A stretch of DNA of 64,000 nt from Lutjanus erythropterus (taxonomy: Eukaryota > Chordata > Actinopteri > Lutjaniformes > Lutjanidae), in NCBI GenBank assembly GCA_020091685.1, contig CM034595.1:38434618-38498617 (forward strand). Direction: 5' to 3'. The notes below the pieces were generated by a model. The model did no database searches. It was not told where the DNA came from and saw only the letters and a list, made by a program, of their open reading frames with translations. This document shows, in pieces, positions 10,775 to 21,386 of this stretch; position 1 is the first letter of the stretch, and each line of letters begins with the position of its first letter. The position numbers and the translations under genes are program-made.

Positions 10775-10980
10775 CAGCAGGATTCTGGAAATAAAACTGA
10801 GCCGAGCTGTTCTGATTGGCTGCCAGTTTATTGGAAATCTCCAGTAGACACGCAATAAACGAGGAGCTTAATTGATAGGCTGTGATTAGAACAGGTCGTG
10901 ATATGTGGCAAATTAGAAGCAGATTTATTTTTCGGGCTAATATGCAAAAATTAAACACATTTACTGGTTTAAATGTGCAA
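10775..10980. promoter_or_regulatory. Candidate conserved non-coding element
   Basis: Non-repetitive block with an inverted CCAAT (GATTGGCTGCC), GAGCTTAATTGATAGGCTG, GGCAAATTAGAAGCAG and GGGCTAATATGCAAAAATTA. These give several TAAT/ATTA homeodomain cores plus an octamer-like ATGCAAA. The texture is that of a developmental enhancer conserved across vertebrates; no alignment was possible here. Confidence 0.35.
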
Positions 10981-12122
10981 AATCATTTTCTGCTCTCTTA
11001 AATAAACCCGTGACAACTGAAAAAAAACCCATGAGGTTATAGAATGAAAAAAATCAGAGTTTTCCTGCTACTTCAGTGTCAGTTTCAAAGGAAACTGCAG
11101 AGAAAAGACACCAAATAAAAACAGACTGAATAAAAAACAGACTATTTTTTATATTATAAACGAAATTATGCATTTTTTCTTTAATGCATAATAAATAAAT
11201 GATCATTTAAAAGACATCACATTTTACTCAGCAGAAGAGGAGGTGGAGGACGTGGAGGAGGAGGAGGAGGAGGAGGAGGAGCAGGAGGAGAGTGTAAAAT
11301 TGCCCTGCAGATGTACAAGACCCAGTGGGTTTAAAGATCAGTGTTAAAATCCTCCTCAGTCTTGCTGAGTTTGACCTTTTTCCTTTGATTTAAGACGCCA
11401 TAATAACCATTTCAGAGGGTTAACCTTTTAAACCCCACTGACATGCAGCCAAACATTGTTCAATCCAACATAACTGGATTCTAAATTCTAGTAGAGGCAT
11501 GCCAGGGGAAAACTGTGGTGAAATGCGGTTTAAAATAATGCAGAAGACACGTGAACCCTGCAGTGTAGAGAAATGACTGGTGTGTGTCTGGGTGCATCCA
11601 AAAACATGAAGTTCTGGGTTTGAATATTGTGAAGATTTGTAAAAAAAAAAAAAATAATAAAAAAGATAAAGAAAGAAACGAAAAAGAATGCTGATGCAAA
11701 ATATGATTCTGTCAAATGTAAGTTAAAAACTGGATGTTAAAGGGTTAAATAAGATGCGTTTACAGATTAAAAAACTCAAACTGAAAATGTTTCACTTACA
11801 CATTGAGAGGATAAGACCTCATTTTTTTTTTATTAAATACCTCCTATTAAAACCTCCAAGATTATCTCTGTAGTTTAAGTCGTGATTTAAAAATTAAAAA
11901 TTCAGCAACAAAGTTCTTACAAAATTTATTTTACCTTTTCAAAAATAAATTCAGGTAGAAAAGAACAGCTTTCTTGAAATAAAAATATGTAACTTTAAAG
12001 GACAAAAATTATATATTTTTATAATCATTTTAAATAAATCAGGTTCAAATTGAAATTGCTGTTAAAACTATATGAACGTTAACGGGGGGGTCTGTGTCGG
12101 ATTACAGGCCGAGGAGGAAAAA

Positions 12123-12125
<3 letters not shown>
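10981..12125. other. Spacer with GGA and A runs
   Basis: Contains a (GGA)n stretch at about 11255-11290 and an A14 run at 11641. Otherwise AT-rich with no recognised gene or repeat. Confidence 0.5.

Positions 12126-12179
<54 letters not shown>
12126..12179. repeat. (AC)27 microsatellite
   Basis: Uninterrupted AC repeats. The downstream flank adds degenerate CACGCACAGGCGCGCGCACG. Confidence 0.97.
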
Positions 12180-12181
<2 letters not shown>

Positions 12182-12204
12182 AGCTAGACACACGCACAGG
12201 CGCG

Positions 12205-12320
12205 CGCACGAATGCATGGCGCATTTGCATGTTGTATCCCACGGTGGAAATTACAATGGAGAGCAATTAATATGCGCATAAATTAAAAGTGAGAGGGGTT
12301 TGTGAATTCCAGGAACAGGC
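12205..12320. promoter_or_regulatory. Candidate conserved non-coding element with POU octamer
   Basis: GCGCGCACGAATGCATGGC leads to a perfect octamer ATTTGCAT at 12223-12230, then GGTGGAAATTACAATGG, GAGCAATTAATATGCGC and ATAAATTAAAAGTGAG. Multiple ATTA/TAAT cores and non-repetitive texture suggest regulatory DNA. It lies between a CA microsatellite and a polypurine tract. Confidence 0.33.
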
Positions 12321-12327
12321 GGTCATC

Positions 12328-12548
12328 CAAAGAGGAGGAGAGAGGAAAGAAAAGGGGCTCTGTTCACACGGGACAGCAGGAGGAGGAGGAGGAGGAGGAA
12401 AAAGAGGAGAGGGAGGAAGAAGAGGAGAAAAAGAGGGAGCTGGGAGCAGCAGGAGGAGGAGAGGGAGGAAGAGGAGACTGATGAAGAGGGGAAACAGGAG
12501 GAAATGAAAGAAGGGGATGAGGAGGGAAAAAAGGAGGAGAAAGAGAAA
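12328..12548. repeat. Polypurine tract (GGA/GAA-rich, about 220 bp)
   Basis: Nearly all A and G on the + strand, built from GGA, GGAA and GAAA units with a pure (GGA) core around 12377-12400. The Glu/Gly/Arg-rich + ORF and the Ser/Pro-rich minus ORF across it are compositional artefacts. Confidence 0.92.
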
Positions 12549-13268
12549 ATGATGCTTTTACACTTTTCAAGATATGAAACAACAGTGATGCTCAGTGCAG
12601 ATATGCATGTTTTATATTTTGTTATTTTTGCACAAGGTCATATAACTGGGACAATTTATTGACTCAGTGGTCAGCCGTGTAACAAATCAGTCAGTTTGAA
12701 GAGTCTGATATCAGTGTTCAGGGTGAGGAAGAGCACTGTTAAAAGTCTGCATGTTGCTGGACAGAAATTCATATCCAAAAAAAAAAAAAAAAAATTTCCA
12801 CCACAAGCTCTTCTTCAGACACCAGTCCTGTCCAGTGGTCACCTGACAGGTCATAAAATATATAAAATAGTGAACACTATAAGTGCAACAAATATAATGA
12901 ACCCTGTGAGTATGATTCTGTGTTCTTAACTACCTGAACTTAACCCAAACCACAAAAAATAATCAGGTTAAACAAGTCAGACTTTCATGGAAAACGGAGG
13001 AGAAAAACCTACTGCACATTAGAAAAATATAAGTCCCCAACAAACATACACACAAGAAATGTAAGGAGCCATCCATCCTCAGTACACATAAAAATATATA
13101 TTTATCTGGCAGGTCAGAGACCTTTCTGAATGTTACATGGATCAATAAATGATAGTGTAACAGATTACTGCTTCAGACCAGCAGAAACACAGTGAATGTG
13201 TGAGTGGACCGACCACACAGTATTCATAAAGCTCTCTGTTTTTGTCTTGTTTCATTCCCACTTCAGGC
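12549..13268. other. Spacer
   Basis: A-run at about 12777-12794; otherwise no recognised repeat or gene. Confidence 0.5.
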
Positions 13269-13950
13269 TTGGGGAGTAATAGATTACATGTAACAGGATC
13301 ATGTAACTAATAAAGGTAACTGTATTCCAGATATAAAAAAAGATGGAATCAGATCACAGATAAAGGATTACAATTCTGAAGAATGCACACTATTTTTTGT
13401 CTTTAAATCAATCGAATAAATTGTGCACAAAAATAGAGGGAACAGCTGGACAAACTAAAAAAACACAACGAACATAAAAAACTTAAAGCTAATGATTAAT
13501 CAACTATCTATTGTCACATTTGATTAATCTGTTTAAGAAAAAAATGTCCAGCATTTCTGATTTTAGCTTCTTAAATATTAATATTTTCTGGTTTCTTTAT
13601 TCTTCTCTGACAGTAAACTGAATAATTTTGAGTCGGGGACAAAACAGGACATTTGAGGACGTCATCTCAGACTTTGGAAAACACTGATCAACATTTTTCA
13701 CCTTTTTCTGACATTTTACGAACCAAAAACCTAACCGATTAATTGAGAAAATAATTGACAGACTAATCTATGATGGAAACCATTCAGCTAAATAAGTTCA
13801 CCATATTATATATTGAGGTAATCCAAAAGCAAGTGAATGTAATCAAGTTACATGACTTTAATATTGTGATATTTAGATTACATTACATTTTTAACAAGTA
13901 ATTAGTAACTGTATCTGAATACATTTTTAAAGTAACCCTCCGAAACCTTT
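13269..13950. mobile_element. Interspersed repeat (GGGGAGTAAT...GATTACATGTAA type), split by a family A insertion
   Basis: The left part opens TTGGGGAGTAATAGATTACA and runs GTAACAGGATCATGTAACTA, GGTAACTGTATTCCAG. The right part (13781-13950) has ATGTAATCAAGTTACATG, AGTAATTAGTAACTGTATC and ends TTTTTAAAGTAACCCTCC. Left and right ends are loosely inverted, as in a known fish repeat made of GTAACTG/ACGTAAT words. The interior 13484-13780 is a different element. Confidence 0.6.
13484..13780. mobile_element. Family A element nested in another repeat
   Basis: Begins AAAGCTAATGATTAATCAAC and ends CCGATTAATTGAGAAAATAATTGACAGACTAATC. The internal words (TTTTCTGGTTTCTTTATTC, GACAGTAAACTGAATAATTTTG, GGACATTTGAGGACGTCATC, TTCTGACATTTTACG) match the copies at 1897 and 50133 in order and orientation. 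Confidence 0.65.
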
Positions 13951-15062
13951 TGGTCACACTTTATGTTAATGATATTACAAAATGTAAATTATATGTGAGG
14001 AGATATTTTTGGTGTAGTTTTGTATTTTTTTTTTTTTTTTTTTTATTTTTTAGGCCATGTGTTTTAGGAGCATTATCTTTGTTTGTAGAGTGTGAGACAG
14101 AAGACACATTTCTTTATTTGCAATTTAATGTTATATGTGACATTATATGTATATGACAAAAAATAATACAATAAATAACATAATGATTATATTTAATAGA
14201 AATAGTATTTGTAGTGTTTCTCTCTGCCTATAATATAATATTCTGTACTAATTATCACACTGATGGTTGGTCCCTCCTGTCACAGGCTGACCATCTTTAA
14301 ATGTTTGACTTGATTAAGATCTGATTGTGACTGAATCATTGTCTATTTAACAGCGTTGTGGAGGAGTGAACTACACGTCATTAAACACATCGTTAAACTA
14401 CATTCAGATTTGCATTGTGATTTAAGTAGTTCAATTTGCCACTTTTCTGTTTAGTTAACTACTGAAACTACAAACAATTCTCAGTAACGAAAGGATTTTT
14501 ATTTTTTATTTTTTTTACCATCGCACCTCAGGGTGTACAGCAGATATAAATCTTAAATTTGCAGAATTTCCTCCATAGTAGTTGATTTATTTGAGGACCC
14601 AAATAAAATCTCCTGTGACCCACCTGTGGGTCCTGACCCAGTCTTTGCACTTTTTTTTTTTTTTTTTTTTTTGGTTTATGTATGACCTGTGTAGTGGGCT
14701 CTTTTGCAGTAAACTGGTTGCATGTTTTTTGCTGGCATGCGACTTTTTTTGGAATATATTTTGTTATAAATTTGTCTTCTCCCTCTGTAACTTTGCTGTA
14801 GTTCAACGTCTTTTAATGTGAAGTAATCAGTAAAGATTTGACTTCAACTTACAGCTTCACCAGCACTGCTATTTAAATGTATTTCTTGTTTGGAGTCAGT
14901 GTGCAGGCATGACTCCAGCCTTGCACCCTTTAATATTCTCCTTCTAGTGCCAAATTATCATTAAACACAATTTTATATTTGACCCTCATTTTGTGCCAAT
15001 TGACCCTTTAAAAAATTCACACGCTGCACAGACCTGCTAAAATATCTGCAGGATCTCATGAA
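13951..15062. other. Spacer with two long T runs
   Basis: T20 at about 14025-14044 and T22 at 14651-14672. Around 14365-14490 repeated AACTAC/GTAGTT words hint at an old fish repeat I cannot assign. No gene recognised. Confidence 0.45.
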
Positions 15063-15320
15063 CTGTTTTGTGTCTTGAGGAACCTCTTGATCGTTTTCAC
15101 TGTTTTTCCAAGAACCCCTCTGAGTGAAGGGCGTCCGTTAGGAACTCCTCAGGAGAAAAGAACATCTCAGAGAAACCCTTAAAGATGCTTACAAGTAACT
15201 TGACGAACCCTCCAGAATAAGAGGAGTTTATCCAGGGACAAAGCTGCTGAAGGGGCTCGCACAAACACTCAGATGTTCCTCGGAGAACCTGTGTTCTCTC
15301 AAGAGCACCTCTGAGCATCC
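15063..15320. repeat. Degenerate quasi-periodic GAACC(C/T)CTC array
   Basis: Variants of a short word recur in the same orientation at roughly 30-bp spacing: GAGGAACCTCTT, AAGAACCCCTCTGA, AGGAACTCCTCAGG, GAGAAACCCTTAAAG, ACGAACCCTCCAG, GGAGAACCTGTG, AGAGCACCTCTGAG. This looks like an old minisatellite or a composite element. No function is inferred. Confidence 0.4.
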
Positions 15321-16096
15321 GTAATGATCTTTTTACTCGTTGAGATTGTGTGCAGCTGAACAGACCAACTGTAAGGAATCAGGTCACACATCCTAAAATA
15401 TGATGTCAAAATGCAATAAAGCAAATATTAATATTAATATTTGTCTGATTTTTAAAACAAATAAAATGCAACAAAAGCTAAATTAGTGAACATGCACAGA
15501 TCACACTGTAACGAGTATGAGTTTCTCCAATAAGCTGATGTAGGCCTGTAGCGCCCCCTGCAGGACAGACAGTGTTTCAGGCAGATCAGACCATTTTTAG
15601 AATGATGTCTCCCTCTAGTGGTTGTTTAGGTTTACTACAATACATTTCATTTGATTAGAATTAATCTGTACTAGCTTTATTATCTGTAACTCCATCCTTT
15701 AACAGGTATTGTCATCACAGTAGTATAATATGATGTTGAGACATTGTTTTTCCCCACAGGATCATACAAGAACATACGCAAATAAAGTCTGAGAGTGTGA
15801 GAACAGATCAAAACAATCATCCTGACCAAAAATGTACAAAAATAAACATCTCAAATACTAAAAAAAACACCCCAAAACAGAACTAAACCTATACAAATAT
15901 CTGTACATATCTTCAGCAAAAACCAAAGCCATAAAAAACTACAAAAAGTACAAAAACAAAAATTCTCAAACATAAAAATACTAATACAACAAACACAAAC
16001 GTATCCACAACACTGAAAGCACTGAAACAAAATGCACAAAATTGTAGGCAGACAGCTCAGAATATTGATTCACAGTGTGACCACCACCTGCACCTT
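15321..16096. other. Spacer
   Basis: Contains TAGCGCCCCCTGCAGG near 15550, a resemblance to the CTCF core motif (CC-CCCTGC-type), in single copy. 15770-16040 is A/C-rich with many ACAAA words. No gene found. Confidence 0.4.
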
Positions 16097-16375
16097 AAAG
16101 GGACAGTTCACCAAACATCAAAACTACATGTTTTCCCTCAGGCCCGTGGTGTAATTCATTCATCTAGATAGTTTTGGTGTGAGTTAGTTTTGAAGATATC
16201 ACCCGTAGAGGTGTCTTCCTTCTCTCTAATGTAATGGAACTAAATGGCACTCAGCTTGTGGTGCTAAAATCGCCAAAACAAATGAAATTATGACCCGGTT
16301 ACTCGAAATAATCCAAAGACCTTGTTTCATGCAGGAACTACTACTTTATTTCTGTACACTGTCAAAGACTTTAAG
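16097..16375. mobile_element. Foldback-type repeat, single arm copy
   Basis: Begins AAAGGGACAGTTCACC and contains TAGATAGTTTTGGTGTGAGT, GATATCACCCGTAGAGGTGTC, CTTCTCTCTAATGTAATGGAAC, GGCACTCAGCTTGTGGTGCT and CCGGTTACTCGAAATAATCC. The same words occur in order in the left arm of the palindromic element at 17887. The opposite arm is absent here. Confidence 0.65.
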
Positions 16376-17886
16376 CTGACCTAATATAAAAAATTATGAG
16401 GTGACCTTAGAAATTTCAGTTAATCATTTGTTCACTGTTTGTTCTAATGCAAAACCTGATTATCTGAATGTAAGAAAGTTGGACAAACTCCGTCTGTTGA
16501 GTGTGTTCAGTCTTTGTGGTAGAGAGGAGGTCATGTGGTTCAAGTTTTACCCGAAGTTTATTCCATTTTTGTCATCACAGACCCGTGATCAACCTCAGTC
16601 TTCTTATTAATGGACAGACTGATGATGTCATTGCTTGTTTTTATTTACATTTCCATCATGTTTATTGCTTGTTTTGTTCCGTGGTGCTCTGAAGCACATT
16701 TTGAGTTTGTTAAAGTCAGTGTAAAGGGAAAAAACATTATATACATGATAGAACATAATGGCTGAAAACATGTTAAAAGACTAAAAACTATGTGATTGTG
16801 GACTTGTGGACATCCTGTGACCGTCTTCTGGCTCTAGTGGTTCAGTCGTGTCTGGACGTGTCCATTAAACCTGCTAGACGCTTCAGATGGTTTTCAGGTG
16901 TTTGACACTGAGACAGCGGAGCAGACTCGCCCCCAGCATTTCAGAGCAGAGAAAACTGCTCATTTCTTTCTTGATTTTGAGACCTGTCTTTATATACTCA
17001 GCTTTTTTTTTAATCATTCGAATTTGGCCTGGTGTTTCATAACACATATTTTTTTGGTGTGACAAACTCACATTCTTTGTTGCTTTACACAACCTTTAAG
17101 AAAAATGTTGTTGCCTAGCCCTGGGCCCTGCTGCTAACTGTACTATTGGACTGTTTTGTGGTGCAGGAAATCAAAGTTCCCAAATATCCAATTCTTCCAG
17201 CATGTCATGGAGTGGGTGGGAGACATTGTCCAGCTGTGTAGAAGATAGCACTGGCTACCACAGACTCATAACTACTAGTTAGTAGGCCAGAAAAGATTTA
17301 TTATTTCCACATATAGATTATGTCAAATGTAGTATACCAAAAATACCAGGATGTCCCTCTGCATCTGATTGCAGTATTCAAGCCAGCATGCTTTTATGAC
17401 TATTCTGATGCACAATCCTTTGACCAGCACCAAGTTATGAAGTAGTATGTCCTAATTGTATGCATGTTGCATGCAGCAGTATGTACCTTGTAAGGGCAGC
17501 TGCAGCATGCACTAAAAGTAAAAAGAAAAAGTGTGCAATATGGAATGCAGGGCGTCACTCAGCAGAAAGGTGGTTAGGAAAGGTTAGCAAAAAGTGGTGA
17601 TGCAGATTTCGGTGCATTTGCCCTCACCTCACCTCCCTCAACCTAAGAGGTGCAGCAATGTCATAATGCAGAAATCTACATTGGATCACATGAGGAAATG
17701 TTTTAGAAGGGCTTGGAAAAACATAGAAACTTCAACCAAACTTTGAATGTTTAAAATAGTAAATAAATAAATAAATGTTGTCAATGAGGCCAGTGGTTTG
17801 CAAAATTGTCCAATGTGGATGTTGCAGCATGGCCAACTTATCATTTACTTTCAGTTACAAGTTTGTGGTTCTAAATACAATAAATA
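16376..17886. other. Spacer
   Basis: No gene or named repeat. 17441-17510 shows repeated GCATG/TGCATG words (TGTATGCATGTTGCATGCAGC). An (AAAT)4 run is near 17758. Confidence 0.45.
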
Positions 17887-18365
17887 CAGTTCATCCCAAA
17901 GTCAAAAAATCATATTTTTCCCCTGGCTTGTAGCACTATCTATCCATTTAGATAGTTTTGGTGTGAGTCACAGAGTTTTAGAGATATCAGCTACAGAGAT
18001 TTCTACCTTTTCTCCAATAATAATGAAACTAAAATGGCACTAGTCCTGTGGTGATCACAGCATTAAAAAAATACATTTGAAAAACTCAACAGCAATGTCT
18101 CTTTCCAGACATCAAGACCTGTCTACTCAAGATAATCAACAGACTTTGTGGTGAACTGTTTCATGCAGGTACTACTTTTTTCTGCAGTGGAATCTAATGG
18201 AATTACTTTCTTTCTTTCTGAGCACCATTTAGTCCCATTATGTTGGAGAAAAGGCAGACATCTGTGCAACCGATATCTAAGAAACTCTGCAACTTTCACC
18301 CAAAACTATCTACAGGGATAAATAGCTCTACAGGCCAGGGGAAGATATGTTTTTTTAAGGAGACA
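17887..18365. mobile_element. Palindromic (foldback) element with long inverted arms
   Basis: The left arm (about 17887-18055) and the right arm (about 18219-18360) are inverted copies. TTCCCCTGG.TTGTAGCACTAT pairs with ATAGCTCTACAGGCCAGGGGAA. TTTAGATAGTTTTGGTGTGA pairs with TTTCACCCAAAACTATCTAC. GAGATATCAGCTACAGAGAT pairs with ATCTGTGCAACCGATATCTA, and CCTTTTCTCCAATAATAATG with CATTATGTTGGAGAAAAGG. The loop of about 160 bp contains AAAACTCAACAGCAATGTCTC. It is non-coding, so this is a non-autonomous element. The right extreme end is degraded. Confidence 0.8.
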
Positions 18366-18689
18366 AGATGTTGATTTTACAATGCCATCTGAATTGGATA
18401 ACTTTTTTTTCCTGTTGTTGTAGGTTTGCTTTTAATCCACAAGAGAGAGCTAAAACACATCTGGAGCAGCAGCCACAGCATCCCCACTGCTGCATTTCCC
18501 CTTCTATCCATATAATCTGCACCATATTATCTCATTAACCACCTTTTTCTGTCATTCAAAACTTCCTTCAGTATGAAGATGTGATCCTGTGTCAATTAGA
18601 ATTATGTCCTTGTTTTATAACAAAGCTCTCTGAAAACACAGCTGCACATTGTTCCACAGCTTGTCAACCCGTGAGCACTGATCTCTGTT
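18366..18689. other. Spacer
   Basis: No recognised feature; composition becomes more GC-rich toward 18690. Confidence 0.5.
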
Positions 18690-18975
18690 TGACCCCCCTC
18701 TCCATCTCTCTGCCATCTTAGATCTAAATTAGTGGTTCCCTGCTGAGAACAAAGGCATTAACTGAGTCTGTCCGGCTCCAACCTGGACACCAAGGTTCCC
18801 CCTGGCCTTCCCTGTTAATCCCCGCCGTGACTCTCCTCTTCTGATTGCCACAATTTAGCCCTAATTGAGGGGTGCAAGCTGAAGAGGAGTGGGGGCGTTT
18901 GTTGGCTCCGTTGCCATGGACACTGAGTGTTGCTAGGCAGCCGGCGGGATGCTGTGGAAGCGGAGTGCAGCGGAG
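18690..18975. promoter_or_regulatory. GC-rich candidate regulatory block with RFX-like motifs
   Basis: Non-repetitive and markedly more GC-rich than its flanks. It has ATTGCCACAATTTAGCCCTAATTGAGG (homeodomain-like cores) and then two RFX/X-box-like half sites, GTTGCCATGG at about 18909 and GTTGCTAGG at about 18929. A 124-codon minus-strand ORF (18724-19098) overlaps it, but its protein is low-complexity Ser/Pro/Arg-rich without a domain. A conserved enhancer is my preferred reading; an unrecognised exon is possible. Confidence 0.32.
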
Positions 18976-19887
18976 CAGCGGGTCACTGCGGAGAGAGGGA
19001 TGTGCACCCACACACCTCTCATACACAGAACAACACACTCTACAGCTGATGGGGGAGCCGAGCAGTGAGAGGACAGAGGCTGAAACACCACGGGTCAAGA
19101 CAGACCGAGTGGAAACTACCTGAGCGCTAATTATTCACCTGCTCTGAGCATCTATACAAATAAAATATAATGAAACAACCATTAACTATACAACACTGCA
19201 ACTTAAAGCTGCACTACAGAAAAATAATGATAAAGAGAAAGTGTAGAAAGTATGTCTGCACCTGAAAAAAACACCCCATCCTCACTTACAGAGATGCCAT
19301 ACATTCATCTTGTTCACATAAATTGCTGCAAATTTTGTCATTGATAAAGTCATGGTTGAAAATCAGTGGTAGGAAAGTGACATAAATTAAAAGTTAAAGA
19401 AAAAAGAGTGAGGTTCCTGTCCAGAAAATACAGGAAAGATGTGTTTCTTTCTGCGTGTCTTTGGTCTTCTTCACCTTTTTACATTGTTACTGCAGCAGTG
19501 TGCATCCATATGTTGCATGTATCAGTGATTTATGAGTAGTTCTACCAAACCAAGGTGTTATTTTCTTTTTCGGATGGTTTTGTTTGAATAATCAGTGGCT
19601 CAAAAAGGCAAAAAGTATTCAGTTTTTCATGAGAATCAACCAAAGATGAGACTTCAGAATTCAGAGACAAGTATAATAATTTGTTCTGTATGTTCCGCCT
19701 TCTTTCCTTTCCTCTTTTCTTTTTAGTACATGACAGTACAAACACCACAGCTTGGTAAACATGAGCACGTTCTGCACAGTTTACAGACATGATCTCACAG
19801 GGTTTGTGGCTGCATTTACATACATGGTAGTAAAACATTCCCACGTCTGCACCTGATGAAATGCAAACCCCATTTTTGCAAGTGGTC
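18976..19887. other. Spacer
   Basis: GC content falls back after about 19130. Nothing recognised in the rest; the 100-codon minus-strand frame at 19542-19844 has no domain. Confidence 0.45.
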
Positions 19888-20470
19888 TCAGGCCTTTACA
19901 CTCAAGTCCCAAGTCAAGACAGGCAAGTCCCAAGTCCTAAACTTTGAGTTTCAAGTCCTAAACTACTCAAAATGTGCTCTTCACCAAATCTAATGAGATT
20001 TTAACACTTAAATCTGTGCAACTTCAAATGACCAACAAAGTTGGAAGCTGTTCTGTCTCCATCCAATTAGTTTTTTTGTTGACCACCTGGTATATTTTTA
20101 GTTCCTGAGTGAAATGATCATTTTTTCCAGCTGGAGCTCAGACACATAATGTTAGTTCTTTGTGGTTCTCTCCTGCATCTTCATTGGATGTTGTCAGATT
20201 TGTTCAAACAAAATGGATCTGGGGAATGAAGTGTTGACTTGCTGAGAATAGACAGTGTTAACATTAGTTGAGTCTGGAAATGAATTTATTCATGGATTCA
20301 CACTTTTGAAACAACAGGCTTTTTCATCTTTGGGTTTTTGGGGGGAAGATGTAATTATGTTCAAGTCAAAGGGCTCAAGTCCAAGTGAAGTCATGAGTCA
20401 TTGGTGTTCAAGTCCAAGTCAAGTAGCCATTTTTTTGTGATTTTGTCGAGTCTAGAGTCTGACTCCGGTG
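19888..20470. mobile_element. CAAGTC-rich interspersed repeat
   Basis: The left end carries reiterated CAAGTC words (ACTCAAGTCCCAAGTCAAGA, GGCAAGTCCCAAGTCC, TTTCAAGTCC). The right end repeats them (GGGCTCAAGTCCAAGTGAAGTC, TTCAAGTCCAAGTCAAGT) and closes with GTCGAGTCTAGAGTCTGACTCC. The approximately 400 bp between are non-coding. This is a common fish repeat design; the superfamily is not determined. Confidence 0.6.
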
Positions 20471-21322
20471 TGCATTTTTGTATTTTAAGGCTGCACTCAC
20501 TTTTTGACATATTATCAATTATCATTATTAATAAACAGCTGCCTGGTTTCACCTCCATCACACACAGTGCAACATGTCATGGATACAAGTCCACTATTCC
20601 CTATTATTTAGTTCTAGTTTGGTCCCCATCAACCTCAGAGAAAAATATCAGACTCTTTTGCTTTCTACGTTGGTCTTAATGTGTCTGTCTGCTGAGCAGG
20701 TAGTGTGTGGTGAGTTTATCAGAGTTGGTTTGATGAAAACTGTCTGCTTATCCACATTAGTAACAGTAAATGTGCAGCAAAACAACAATATAAGCTAGTT
20801 GTCACTACAAGATAAAAGTCATAACCCCAGAAATCTCTTTGGCAGCACCTGCTGTGATAAGACACAATTGCAGTCTCTGTTTGTTCGACCATAGTAACTG
20901 TTTAGTTGTGATGCAAACAGAGGCTGGAAAAAAAAATAGTGTGCCGCTTCACACACAAGTGAGCTGAAGTGCATGTCTGTTGTGTGAGCTCCACCTAACC
21001 ACTCTGACAAACCAACCACTGCTGGATGAGAGAAAATGCGTCACTAACTGTGCACTGACTGTGATTTTTCCCTGAAATGTCACCACAGACAATAACTTCA
21101 AATGCAAGAGCTGTCATCACTGGTCCAATCACCATGGTGTCAACTGATTCAGTGATAAATAAAGAGCTAACAGACGTTTATTTAAATGAAAATCATTACT
21201 TTAAAGTCTGGAAAATATCCACTGAGAATCAAATCTGATGTGTCAGACCAAGCTGCAAGTGAGGAAGACTTGTAGTCTTTCAGAAATCAAAAACATCATG
21301 AACATCGATATTAAACTTTTAT

Positions 21323-21325
<3 letters not shown>
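20471..21325. other. Spacer
   Basis: Chance ORFs only; no recognised repeat or exon. Confidence 0.45.

Positions 21326-21383
<58 letters not shown>
21326..21383. repeat. (GA)29 microsatellite
   Basis: Uninterrupted AG/GA repeat. It produces Leu/Ser-rich reverse-strand ORF shadows at 21243-21473. Confidence 0.97.

Positions 21384-21386
<3 letters not shown>

Noticed and set aside
12289..12582. Glu/Gly/Arg-rich and Ser/Pro-rich ORFs
   Set aside because: Both are products of the polypurine tract read on each strand.
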